This document shows, piece after piece, positions 55,581-64,000 of a stretch of DNA of 64,000 nt. Origin of the DNA: DATAXP01 sp963708675 (GTDB lineage Bacteria; Planctomycetota; Planctomycetia; Pirellulales; PNKZ01); assembly GCA_963708675.1 (NCBI GenBank), contig CAVPTO010000003.1:2604001-2668000 (forward strand), in the 5' to 3' direction. Made by a program: the position numbers and the translations under genes. The notes beneath the pieces were generated by a model. The model was not told the origin of the DNA and ran no database searches. It worked only from the letters and a program-made list of their open reading frames with translations. Each line of letters begins with the position of its first letter. The first letter of the stretch is position 1.

Positions 55581-55823
55581 ATGGCTCTTGGCGAAACGTA
55601 CCCGGCCATGCCGGATGAACCCTGCCTCATTTCCGCCGACGCTGTCGCGAGACTGCTCGATGTGTCCGTTCGATCGCTTTGGCGGTTGCGAAGCGCCGGC
55701 CAGGTTCCGCAGCCGGTGCGACTCGGCGGCGCGGTGCGGTGGCGTCTCGACGAAATCAAAAAATGGATCGCGGACGGTTGTCCGGCGAGGCAAGCGCGCG
55801 AAAATGATACGCGGAGGAAATAA
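55581..55823 (+). CDS. Excisionase-like helix-turn-helix protein
   Basis: 80 residues from ATG 55581 (GGAGG seven bases upstream). A MerR/AlpA-type winged HTH: LISADAVARLLDVSVRSLWR, then GQVPQPVRLGGAVRWRLDEI. Such proteins act as excisionases or regulators beside tyrosine integrases, here 3 bases before it. Confidence 0.88.
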   Translation: MALGETYPAMPDEPCLISADAVARLLDVSVRSLWRLRSAGQVPQPVRLGGAVRWRLDEIKKWIADGCPARQARENDTRRK

Positions 55824-57059
55824 CCGATGGCGTCAATTTACAAGCGTCGCAAGGGCAAGAACGAACCGTACTCGATTCAGTATGTGGATCACCGCGGCAA
55901 GCGGAAGACCGCCAAGGGCTTCACCGATAAGGAACTGACCGAGCAGCTTGCAGGTAAGCTCGAAACCGAAGCCCGTCTCCGCCGGACCGGTATGATCGAT
56001 ACCGAACAGGAGCGCCTGGCCGAGACCAAGCTTTCCGCAGTCGAAGCCCATTTGACGGCGTTCGAGGAAAGCCTGGCCGATAATTCGCCGAAGCACGTCA
56101 GGCTGACGATGACTCGCGTGCGGCGAATCGTTGCTGGCGCGGGTTTCAAGACCTTGGCCGACATCGCCCTGGAAGCTGTGCGGACCTATCTGCGCTCGTT
56201 GCGTACAAGCGACGGCCTCGGGCACCGAACGTATAACCATTACATCCAGGCGATGGACTCCTTCTGCAACTGGTGCGTCTCGACCAAGCGGTTGTTAAGC
56301 AATCCGCTCCTCGGCCTTGAGCGGCTCAACAATGCGCTCGATGTTCGCCATGCTCGGCGGGCGCTTTCTACCGACGAAGTGTCCAGGCTCATTGAGTCTG
56401 CCCGCTCTAGCGGTGTTCTGATTCAGCGTTACTCCGGGGAACAGCGGAGACGCATTTACCTGCTCTCTTACATGACGGGATTGCGAAAGAAGGAACTAGC
56501 AAGCCTGACGCCGCGAAGCTTCGCCCTTGATGCCGTACCGCCTACGGTGACGGTTGAAGCAGCCTGCTCAAAGCATCGCCGAAAGGATGTATTGCCGTTG
56601 CATCCGGACTTGGTCGAGCTGCTGCGGGATTGGCTCAAAGGCCTGACGCCGGGTGAAAAGCTTTTTCCGCGGCTGGAACAGCGGAAGACTTGGCTCATGG
56701 TCAAAAAAGACCTGGAGCGGGTCGGCATCGCTTACGAGAACGAAGAGGGCATTGCCGATTTCCACGCGGCCGGCCGCCACACGCATATCACCGAATTACT
56801 CCGCAATGGGGCGACGCTGCCGGAGGCCAAGGAATTGGCCCGGCATTCCGACATCAACATGACGATGCGGTACACCCATATTGGAATCGGCGACCAAGCA
56901 CGAGCTGTGGCCAATCTTCCGACGCCGAAAATGAATCCAAAAACACCCGCCAATGCGGTGCGGAGTCAGGAACACGCGCTGCACGGGCGCTGCATGTCTG
57001 GCGTCTCTGAGGGGCATTCGCCGTCATTGGCTGGCACTGAGCCTTCCGACCAGAAACGC

Positions 57060-57087
57060 CAAAACCCTTGCGTGTGCAAGGGTTTTG
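57060..57087. terminator. Strong hairpin, likely bidirectional terminator
   Basis: Perfect 12-bp stem CAAAACCCTTGC / GCAAGGGTTTTG with a GTGT loop. It sits 37 bases after the tmRNA 3' end on the minus strand, the expected place for its terminator, and on the plus strand inside the integrase tail. The stem ends in TTTTG rather than a long T tract. Confidence 0.6.
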
Positions 57088-57123
57088 ACGCTGCTCGTCA
57101 CCAGATGGCATCTGGTGGCAAGA

Positions 57124-57484
<361 letters not shown>

Positions 57485-57743
57485 CAAGTTGCTTCGACCC
57501 AAACGGGCCGAACCAAAAACAGCCGCGTCCCGACGTCAAATCCGTCAGGCCGCGGCCACGAGGAATTATAGGCCACGCGACCGGGCGGGGGAATATCGAT
57601 GGTGGCCGCGTGGGGGGGCAAATCACTGAGCCACGCGCGATTCAAAACCACAAGTCATGCAATAATTCTCGCCGACGGACGTTGAACCATCGTCGGTGAA
57701 CGCCGATCGGTCGGAGAAACGAGGTTATGGAACGAGGTATCGC

Positions 57744-58868
57744 ATGAAGTCCCGCACGGCAATCAGTCTGATGTTCGGTGTCGCGCTGGGCCTGACGATT
57801 GCCGTCGGAGTCTCCCAGGGGCAAACGCCGCCAAACCGGGCGAAGTCGAAAGCGGCGACCGGTGGCCCGTATCTGACGAAGGCGGCCAATGGCCACGGCA
57901 TTCCGCATCCAACGTCGAAGGCGACCTATGTCGTCAAGGATGGCGCCAAGTCGATCCAAGTGCCCGAGGCAATGGTCTACGTGCCGGCAGGCGAGTTCAC
58001 GGTCGGCGAGCGTTCCGACGCGGCGAAGCAACGACTCGACGGTTACTGCATCGGCAAGTTCGACGTCACCAACGCTGAGTACAAGACCTTTTGCGACGGG
58101 ACGGGGACGAGGCCACCGAGCTACTGGAAAGGCGGAACGTATCCCGACGATAAGGCCAACCATTCGGTCGTGTATGTTTCGCTCAACAATGCACAAGCGT
58201 ATGCCGCGTGGGTGAGCCAGCAAACGGGATGGAAGGTGACGGTGCCGACATCGGAGCAGTGGGAGAAAGCGGCGCGTGGGCCGAAGGGGACCGTGTATCC
58301 GTGGGGCAATGAACTGGACACGTCGGTGGTGAATGGCGTGCTGACGTCGAAGTTTAACTACGCGGGGGTCACGGCGGCGTATTACCTGAAGAACAAGCCG
58401 AAGCTGACGGTCACGTACGACAACAGCAAGTCGAAGTATTTCGGCACGAAGACGACGGTCGAGAAAATCGCCGGCTACGACGAAGCGGGCAACGCGACAT
58501 ATCTGTCGGTGAGTCCGACCGGCGGCGTCCGCGGCTGGGTGAGTCACTCGACGTACACGGGCTTCATCTACACCGACTTGTTCACGAGCATCAACGACGC
58601 CGGAGGCAACACCTCGCCGGTCGGCAGTTACGAGGCGGGCAAAAGCGGCTACGGCTGCTACGACATGGCGGGCAACGTGTGGAACTGGTGCGACACGATG
58701 ATCGTCGCCAGCAACGGCGCCGAGAAGGGGAAGCGCGTGAACGAAATCCGTGGCGGCTCGTGGTACGCGATGGCGACGAGTTGCAAGAGCCTCGGCATCG
58801 GCGAAGGCCGCGCCGCGAGCGGAGCGTACAACACCGTGGGTTTTCGTGTGGTGATGATGCCCGAGTGA
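57744..58868 (+). CDS. Formylglycine-generating-enzyme-like (SUMF1/FGE-sulfatase) domain protein
   Basis: 374 residues from ATG 57744 (GAGG upstream), with a signal peptide (ISLMFGVALGLTIAVGVSQ). The FGE-sulfatase fold is recognised by MVYVPAGEFTVG, FDVTNAEYKTFCDGTG, VPTSEQWEKAARGPKGTVYPWGN, GCYDMAGNVWNWCDT and IRGGSWYAMATS. True FGEs need a Cys pair for copper; Cys residues are at different places, so this may be a C-type-lectin-like relative rather than a sulfatase activator. An insertion (about 200-260) interrupts the typical core. Confidence 0.82.
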   Translation: MKSRTAISLMFGVALGLTIAVGVSQGQTPPNRAKSKAATGGPYLTKAANGHGIPHPTSKATYVVKDGAKSIQVPEAMVYVPAGEFTVGERSDAAKQRLDGYCIGKFDVTNAEYKTFCDGTGTRPPSYWKGGTYPDDKANHSVVYVSLNNAQAYAAWVSQQTGWKVTVPTSEQWEKAARGPKGTVYPWGNELDTSVVNGVLTSKFNYAGVTAAYYLKNKPKLTVTYDNSKSKYFGTKTTVEKIAGYDEAGNATYLSVSPTGGVRGWVSHSTYTGFIYTDLFTSINDAGGNTSPVGSYEAGKSGYGCYDMAGNVWNWCDTMIVASNGAEKGKRVNEIRGGSWYAMATSCKSLGIGEGRAASGAYNTVGFRVVMMPE

Positions 58869-58927
58869 TGGACGTTCGATCATCGCCCCGAGCGCAATGG
58901 GTCACGCTCATCAACGTGATTTCCACC

Positions 58928-59003
58928 GTTAGCCGCGATTCGCCAGCGGAGCGCGTTTCGGGGTGCCACACGGGGCGCGCTCCGCTTGCGCGTCGCGGCT
59001 AAC
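58928..59003. repeat. REP-like inverted repeat
   Basis: GTTAGCCGCGATTCGCCAGC at the left pairs with the complementary right arm ending CGTCGCGGCTAAC over about 28 bases, with a central spacer. The same arms occur at 45274-45321, which shows a dispersed element between convergent genes. Confidence 0.75.
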
Positions 59004-59027
59004 CAGTTAATACACGCCACCAGGCGA

Positions 59028-59885
59028 CTAGCTCACGGGGTCGAGACGACCGGACAAGAGCAACCACAGCAATAACGCCCCGAGCGCGAAGCGATACACG
59101 ACGAACACCATCATCGTGTGCGTGCGAAGATAGCGCAGCAGCATCGCGATCGCCGCATACCCGACGAGGCCCGAGACGACGGTGGCGACGAGCAAATTCA
59201 CCGCCTGCGACTGCGAAGCGAGCAACGTCTCGCGCTCGCTCACAAGCTGCAACGCGCCGGCGGCGAAGATCGCGGGAAGCGAAAGCAAGAACGAGAACCG
59301 AGCGGCCGCCTCGCGTGTCAGTCCACGGGCGAGGCCACCGAGGATCGTCGCTCCCGAGCGCGACGTACCCGGCACCAAGGCGCAAGCCTGGGCGATACCG
59401 ACCACCAGCACATCGCCGAACGTTACATCTTCAATCGTGCGTCCGACGCGACCATCGGCCACTCGCCGAGCGTAGAACCACTCGGCCACGGCCAGCAGCG
59501 CCGCAACCGACCACATTGCGGCGACGATCACATACAGCGATCGCAGATCGGTCTCGATGTACTTTTTGAGCGCGAGTCCCGCGACGACAATCGGAATCGT
59601 CGCTAGCACCATCATCCAACCCAGCTGCGCCTCGTGCGACGCCAGCGGTCGCCCCGCCACGGCGTCGACGATCACGGCACGAACTATGCGGCGCAGGTCG
59701 TCGCGAAAATAAAGGACCACGGCCGCCAAGGTGCCAATCTGGATGACGGCCGAAAATGCGGCCCCAGGGTCGCTCCATCCGAGCAGTGCCGGCACGATTC
59801 GCAGGTGCGCGGTGCTGCTTACGGGCAGGAACTCGGTGAGTCCCTGGACGATGCCGAGAACGATCGCTTCGAGAAGTTGCTGCAT
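59028..59885 (-). CDS. uppP: Undecaprenyl-diphosphatase UppP (BacA)
   Basis: 285 residues, polytopic membrane protein. Motifs: the N-terminal LGIVQGLTEFLPVSSTAHL with the catalytic Glu and the PxSS region, and VPGTSRSGATILGGL with the catalytic Ser-Arg-Ser. It recycles undecaprenyl diphosphate to the monophosphate carrier used by peptidoglycan and by the sugar transferases of the EPS locus. Start ATG 59885. Confidence 0.96.
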   Translation of the reverse strand: MQQLLEAIVLGIVQGLTEFLPVSSTAHLRIVPALLGWSDPGAAFSAVIQIGTLAAVVLYFRDDLRRIVRAVIVDAVAGRPLASHEAQLGWMMVLATIPIVVAGLALKKYIETDLRSLYVIVAAMWSVAALLAVAEWFYARRVADGRVGRTIEDVTFGDVLVVGIAQACALVPGTSRSGATILGGLARGLTREAAARFSFLLSLPAIFAAGALQLVSERETLLASQSQAVNLLVATVVSGLVGYAAIAMLLRYLRTHTMMVFVVYRFALGALLLWLLLSGRLDPVS

Positions 59886-59990
59886 GAGTCACCCAGAAGA
59901 ACGATGGTCGCTCCATGATAATCACGGCTTTTCGTTGCGGTTGAATCGAAGCGACGAGTCGCCATAATACGAGAACCTCGCGGAGTGATT

Positions 59991-60881
59991 ATGTTCAAGA
60001 ATCTGGATGTGCAGGCGCTCGGCTTCTCGGGCGCACCGAGCCAAGTGATCGAATCGGCCCTGTCGGCCGGTTTTAAGGCCGTAAGTCTCGACATGGTCGA
60101 GTTCGCGGCGGCGGCAAAAGAACAAGGCCTGCCCAAGGCGCGGCGACTGCTCGACAGCGCTCGGCTCAAGATCAGCAGTTTTCGGTTGCCGCTGGATTGG
60201 GACAGCGACGACAAGGCGTTTGCCGTCGAGTTGGAACGTGTCGGCGAGTTGGCGTCCCTTGCAAAAGAACTGAGCTGCACGCGTGCGACGACGACCGTGC
60301 TCCCCGGAAACGACGAGCGGCCGTTCCACCAGAACTTCGAGTTCCACCGCCAGCGGTTTGGCGCGATCGCACAAAAGCTCGAGCCCGCGGGCATTCGGCT
60401 GGGCGTGGGAATCGACGCCTCGGCCGAAGGACGCGCCAACAAAGCGTTTCAATTCATCACCGCATACGACACGCTGCAGATGCTGCTGGGCATGGTGCAG
60501 GCGTCGAACGTGGGAGTCGTCGTCGATACGTGGGACATCATCGCCAGCGGCGGAACGATCGAGACGATGGGCCGCTTCGGTGTTGAGAAGATTGTCGAAG
60601 TGCGATTGTCCGATGCCTCGGGCTCGCACGAAACCGGGCAGTGGCCCGCCAGCAGTCGTGCGTTGCCGACGGTCGGCGGAGCGATCGACGCTGCGACGGT
60701 GCTCGGCACGTTGGCCGACCTGGGTTACGACGGCCCCGTGACGCCGCTAGCACATGGCAGCCAGATGCCGGGCCGCGGGCGCGAGGCGATCGTGAAGGCC
60801 GCCGGCCAAGCGCTCGACGCCGCCTGGAAAGCCGCGGGCCTCACCCCCGCCGGCAAGCGCGGCGCGACCGCGCGTTCATAA
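59991..60881 (+). CDS. Sugar phosphate isomerase/epimerase-type TIM barrel protein
   Basis: 296 residues; ATG 59991 follows GGAG by five bases. An AP endonuclease 2/xylose-isomerase-like TIM barrel with segments GFKAVSLDMVEFA, FHQNFEFHRQRFG, GVVVDTWDIIASGGT and EVRLSDASG, where Asp/Glu/His metal ligands would sit. Substrate unknown. No coupled neighbour. Confidence 0.82.
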   Translation: MFKNLDVQALGFSGAPSQVIESALSAGFKAVSLDMVEFAAAAKEQGLPKARRLLDSARLKISSFRLPLDWDSDDKAFAVELERVGELASLAKELSCTRATTTVLPGNDERPFHQNFEFHRQRFGAIAQKLEPAGIRLGVGIDASAEGRANKAFQFITAYDTLQMLLGMVQASNVGVVVDTWDIIASGGTIETMGRFGVEKIVEVRLSDASGSHETGQWPASSRALPTVGGAIDAATVLGTLADLGYDGPVTPLAHGSQMPGRGREAIVKAAGQALDAAWKAAGLTPAGKRGATARS

Positions 60882-61232
60882 CGCCGCGACCGCTGGTCGC
60901 GCTCCGCGGCGCTATCACACGCGCTGTGTCGAATATCCCACGCGCCGTGTCGGATGCACGTCGTCGAATCGATGTCGCCCCAACACCGCGCGACCACCGG
61001 TCGCGGCTTTATGTAAAGATGGGTCGACCACGCGAACATTGCCGCCCGCAGGGCGGGGCCGGACGTAACGATTCCTCCGCGCACGCCGATTTCGCTTAGC
61101 GCGCCGTCACACACCGGACGATCGCTATTCCAGGAGTGCCGCTGCGCCGTCGGAACAACCGACCCGGCCGGCGCCCCATCGGTCTGAAGTGTTCGCCCTG
61201 TCACGGTCCATCGCCAGCAACGGGAAAAAGTC
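60882..61232. other. Intergenic region with REP-like hairpins
   Basis: About 350 bases with no gene. Apart from the two palindromes near its start I see no RNA or promoter. It ends with a weak GGGAAAAAG site before ATG 61233. Confidence 0.4.
60885..61006. repeat. Two GCGACC-N3-GGTCGC palindromes
   Basis: GCGACCGCTGGTCGC (about 60889) and GCGACCACCGGTCGC (about 60990) lie 100 bases apart in the gap after the isomerase gene. They share the same arms, so they are probably copies of one REP-type element. Confidence 0.55.
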
Positions 61233-62735
61233 ATGGCCTCCACACACGGGAAAAGGCGTCGGCTAGTGGCCGGCCTTCTGGTTTCCATGAGTGCAGTCTC
61301 CACGGGCTGCGGTCGCAACGAGAGCTCGTGGCGGATGGGGCCCGGGCAACCGGTGGCGATCGCCCCGGCCGCGTCAATATTTCCCGCGACGACGACTCCT
61401 GCCGCGATGCCCACCGTGACGGCCGAGCCGCTGGCGACGACGGGCCTCACTTCGTCAACGCTCGCGCCGATCTCCGAATCTCCCCTGGCGAAGGGGCCGC
61501 TGGCGATTCGTCCGGTGTACGAAGCGACCCCGAGCGCTGCGGCCGCGAAGCCGCAAGCGTCGAGCGATGCGACGGTAACGTTGGCCAGCCCGCAAGTGAA
61601 GACGGTCGTCCCAGCCGCGGCGGCAGTCGCGTCGATGGTCCCGACAGCTTCGCAAAGCTCGCTGATGTTGCCGACGCAATCCGCTGCATCGCGTCTGCCG
61701 GCCAGCGACGTCGATGTCGCCACGAATCATCTGCGTCAGGGTTTCGACCTCGGCCAACGCGGCGCGTTCTTCTCGGCCCGCACCGAATTCATCCAAACAC
61801 TGCGAACTGTCGCACAGTCGTACGACGCCGCGTCGGTCACCAAGATTCACACACAAGCGCTCGACGCGGGTCTTGTGACGTTGGACGAAATGGAAGAACT
61901 GACGCCGAAGCCTCGCAAGACATCGAACTCGCTCGATGTGCCAATGATTGTTCGCAACCATCAGACATCCCGTGCCGCGCGCATCGAGCCGCGCGAACTG
62001 AGTGGCCCCGAGCTTCGCCGACAGTATGTCGATTACGCCGCCGGACAGTTCGCGCTCGCCGTGGGCAACGAGCCTGTCGCGGCCGAGGCGTTGTACGGAC
62101 TCGCGAAGGTTTATGCGACGCTGTCGTCGCAAGACAGCCGCCTGAACGTGGCCGCCGACTCGAAGAGCATGGCCTGCTACCGCGCGACGCTGCTGGCGAA
62201 TCCCAGCCACGCCGTTGCCGCCAACGACTTGGCCGTGCTGCTGGCTCAATCGGGTCGTTACCACGAAGCTCGCGAGTTGTTGTCGGTCAGCCTGACGACG
62301 CAACAACATCCGGCCGTCCTGCACAACCTCGCCATCGTGTCGCAACATCTCGGCGATTCGCAGACGGCCGAGACGGCCGAGCGATCGGTGCAACTGGCCG
62401 CCGGCACGAGCACTCCGCCGAGCGAGCAATCGCTGAACCTCTTTCAACAGATGGTCGTGACCGATCCCGCGTCGTTCGCCGCCACGAGCAAGCCGACCGA
62501 GCTGGTCGCCAGCGCTTCGGTGGCTCCGGGTTCGACCGCTGCGGGCACCGTCCGTCCTGCGACTGCGGCTGCATCGCAACCCGCCGGCAAGTCGGAAGGC
62601 CTATGGTCGAAGACTCGCGCCGCCGCCCAGAGCGTCGCCAAGTCGATCGTGCCGCCGCGCAGCGATGACATACCGCCGCCGTCGGCCGTCATTCGCACCG
62701 CCGAGCGTCCGACCTCGCACCGCTGGCAGCAGTAG
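61233..62735 (+). CDS. TPR-repeat lipoprotein
   Basis: 500 residues. Lipoprotein signal with STGC lipobox (Cys about residue 26). Then an Ala/Pro/Thr-rich low-complexity region (about 30-160) and TPR-like helices (ALYGLAKVYATLSSQDSRLN, HAVAANDLAVLLAQSGRYHE, AVLHNLAIVSQHLGDSQTAE). Located 58 bases before a polysaccharide export gene, so probably part of a second polysaccharide assembly system at the cell envelope. Confidence 0.8.
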   Translation: MASTHGKRRRLVAGLLVSMSAVSTGCGRNESSWRMGPGQPVAIAPAASIFPATTTPAAMPTVTAEPLATTGLTSSTLAPISESPLAKGPLAIRPVYEATPSAAAAKPQASSDATVTLASPQVKTVVPAAAAVASMVPTASQSSLMLPTQSAASRLPASDVDVATNHLRQGFDLGQRGAFFSARTEFIQTLRTVAQSYDAASVTKIHTQALDAGLVTLDEMEELTPKPRKTSNSLDVPMIVRNHQTSRAARIEPRELSGPELRRQYVDYAAGQFALAVGNEPVAAEALYGLAKVYATLSSQDSRLNVAADSKSMACYRATLLANPSHAVAANDLAVLLAQSGRYHEARELLSVSLTTQQHPAVLHNLAIVSQHLGDSQTAETAERSVQLAAGTSTPPSEQSLNLFQQMVVTDPASFAATSKPTELVASASVAPGSTAAGTVRPATAAASQPAGKSEGLWSKTRAAAQSVAKSIVPPRSDDIPPPSAVIRTAERPTSHRWQQ

Positions 62736-62793
62736 CGAACAAGCGCATCGGACAGAGGCGTGAAGTTCGAACGGGTGCAACGAGCAAACGTGC

Positions 62794-64000
62794 ATGAATA
62801 ACCGACGCAAGCAACTGCTGGCCGCCGCATGGTGCGTGATCGTCGCTGCCTCGTGGCAAGCGGTGACCTGCTTCGTGCCCGCCGAGCTCGAAGTGCGCCG
62901 CGCGGACGATGACGTGATTCTCGTCGGTGCGGTGAGTGACGATGCCGTGAGCGACGACGCGGACAAATCGTCAAGCGATTCATCAAAGTCGAACGTTCAA
63001 TCGATTGACACGTCGTTCGTTGCTGGTGATGTGGTGCTATGCCAATGGGCGCAGCCCGCGCCGTCGGCGCCGTTTCCGATCAAAGGCATCGACACCACCG
63101 CCGGCGTGTGGGGGCCCGTGCCTTGGTGCGCGGCCAGGCCGATGGACTTCCAGCCTTACGCCCAAGGCGAATATGTCGGCCACGCGCGGTTGCAGCACGT
63201 GCCCGAGTACCGCCTGCGTGTCGACGACACGTTGGAGTTCGTCTACCGATTGACTCGCGACGAACAACCCGACCCGTATAAGCTCAACGTCGGCGACGAG
63301 GTTCGCATTGAGTCGAACGCCGACGCCAACCTCAACCGCAATCTCATCATCCAACCTGACGGCACAATCACGCTGCCGCTCGTCGGTCAGGTAAAAGCAA
63401 CACGTCACACCGTCACTGAGCTGCGCGACTCGGTGGAAAAACTGTACGAGCAGTACTACAAGATCCCGGCCATCACCGTCACGCCGATCAAGGTGAACAC
63501 GAAGCTCGACGACTTGCGTAACGCGGTCGATCGTCGCCAAGGCACGGGTGGTCAGACGCGCGACTCGCGTGTGATGCCCGAAGGAACCATCGCGCTGCCG
63601 GCCATCGGCACGATCATGGCCCAGGGGCTCACGATTCGCGAGTTCAAGCGCGAGCTCGACGAACGTTACGCCCTCATCGTCGAAGGGATCGAGGTGCAGC
63701 CGATCCTCACGCAACGCGCAACGCGCTACGTGTATGTGCTCGGCGAGGTTGCACATCCCGGCCGTTACGATCTCCAAGCGCCGACGACGCTGATGCAGGC
63801 GATTGCGATGGCAGGCGGATGGAACGTCGGCGGCAACCTGCGACAAACGGTGGTGTTCCGCCGCGGCGACGACTGGCGATTGCTCGTGACGATGTGCGAC
63901 ATTCGCGGCGCGTTGTACGGCAAGACGGCCGCTCCTGCGGACGAAATCTGGATCAACGATTCCGATGTCGTCGTCGTGCCGAAGGCGCCGATTCGCGTGT
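62794..64000 (+). CDS. Polysaccharide export protein, Wza-like (3' partial)
   Basis: Opens at ATG 62794 and runs off the right edge; 402 codons are visible. After a hydrophobic N-terminus (LLAAAWCVIVAASWQAVTC) and an acidic Ser-rich linker comes the poly_export domain: YKLNVGDEVRI, IIQPDGTITLPLVGQV, then a long insertion with RVMPEGTIALPAIGTI and the SLBB-type RYVYVLGEVAHPGRYDL. A second export protein besides the one at 31747. Polysaccharide served is unknown. Confidence 0.9.
   Translation, partial: MNNRRKQLLAAAWCVIVAASWQAVTCFVPAELEVRRADDDVILVGAVSDDAVSDDADKSSSDSSKSNVQSIDTSFVAGDVVLCQWAQPAPSAPFPIKGIDTTAGVWGPVPWCAARPMDFQPYAQGEYVGHARLQHVPEYRLRVDDTLEFVYRLTRDEQPDPYKLNVGDEVRIESNADANLNRNLIIQPDGTITLPLVGQVKATRHTVTELRDSVEKLYEQYYKIPAITVTPIKVNTKLDDLRNAVDRRQGTGGQTRDSRVMPEGTIALPAIGTIMAQGLTIREFKRELDERYALIVEGIEVQPILTQRATRYVYVLGEVAHPGRYDLQAPTTLMQAIAMAGGWNVGGNLRQTVVFRRGDDWRLLVTMCDIRGALYGKTAAPADEIWINDSDVVVVPKAPIRV

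Noticed and set aside
50900..57100. Far-side att repeat of the ssrA island
   Set aside because: No second copy of the tmRNA 3' end was found by reading; a computed search is needed before naming one.
57642..58883. 413-codon open frame on the minus strand
   Set aside because: It is His/Arg-rich, matches no family and lies exactly antisense to the FGE-like gene; a GC-rich shadow frame.
63037..63846. Minus-strand 269-codon frame
   Set aside because: Antisense to the clearly coding polysaccharide export gene that runs off the right edge.

Overview
The window looks like a piece of a planctomycete chromosome, probably from the Pirellulales/Lacipirellulaceae side of the phylum. The signs are secreted giant proteins carrying the LEPR-XLL type N-terminal motif (LEPRVVLS or LESRVVLS), a PEP-CTERM protein, a dockerin-like domain, a TAT-exported Gfo/Idh/MocA oxidoreductase, many GTG/TTG starts, loosely packed genes on both strands and high GC. 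No 16S gene is present, so the placement is inferred from gene content.

Positions 1-13.3 kb are an exopolysaccharide (EPS)/O-antigen type locus. A flippase fragment is followed by a nine-gene minus-strand operon, most of whose genes overlap by 4 bases. Read from 11050 down to 1238 it encodes GT4, GT2, serine-acetyltransferase-like protein, GT2, an oxidoreductase-epimerase fusion, GT4, RmlC, RmlB and RmlA. Divergent to it are a WecG/TagA glycosyltransferase and a second putative glycosyltransferase.

Positions 13.3-27 kb hold a tandem duplication. Each copy pairs an undecaprenyl-phosphate sugar transferase with a giant secreted protein that starts with a glycoside-hydrolase-like domain. Copy 1 has lost its sugar transferase and has a frameshifted leader. 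Copy 2 has a one-base frameshift in the sugar transferase but an intact leader, plus an inserted beta-propeller and five fibronectin-lectin units. About 1.58 kb of the hydrolase-like domain differs by a single base between copies although the flanks are strongly diverged.

Positions 27-38 kb continue the EPS region: a stand-alone adenylation-carrier-thioesterase protein, a secreted protein with a 15-bp repeat, a Wza-like export lipoprotein, RmlD about 30 kb away from RmlABC, a frameshifted methyltransferase, a TPR membrane protein and a PEP-CTERM protein.

Positions 38-51 kb are ordinary planctomycete genes: an Ig-like repeat surface protein, an HNH protein, outer-membrane barrels, an HD-GYP protein, an M28 peptidase, an alpha/beta hydrolase, a MocA-type oxidoreductase and DoxX.

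Positions 51-57.3 kb look like a mobile island. It has a restriction-modification pair with convergent overlapping stop codons, a run of small accessory genes, an excisionase-like HTH gene and a tyrosine integrase whose end lies antisense over the 3' end of the tmRNA gene (ssrA, minus strand). The tmRNA 3' end is the likely attachment site.

Positions 57.7-64 kb hold a formylglycine-generating-enzyme-like secreted protein, UppP (recycling the lipid carrier used by the EPS enzymes), a sugar isomerase/epimerase, a TPR lipoprotein and the start of a second polysaccharide export protein. REP-like palindromes punctuate this part.
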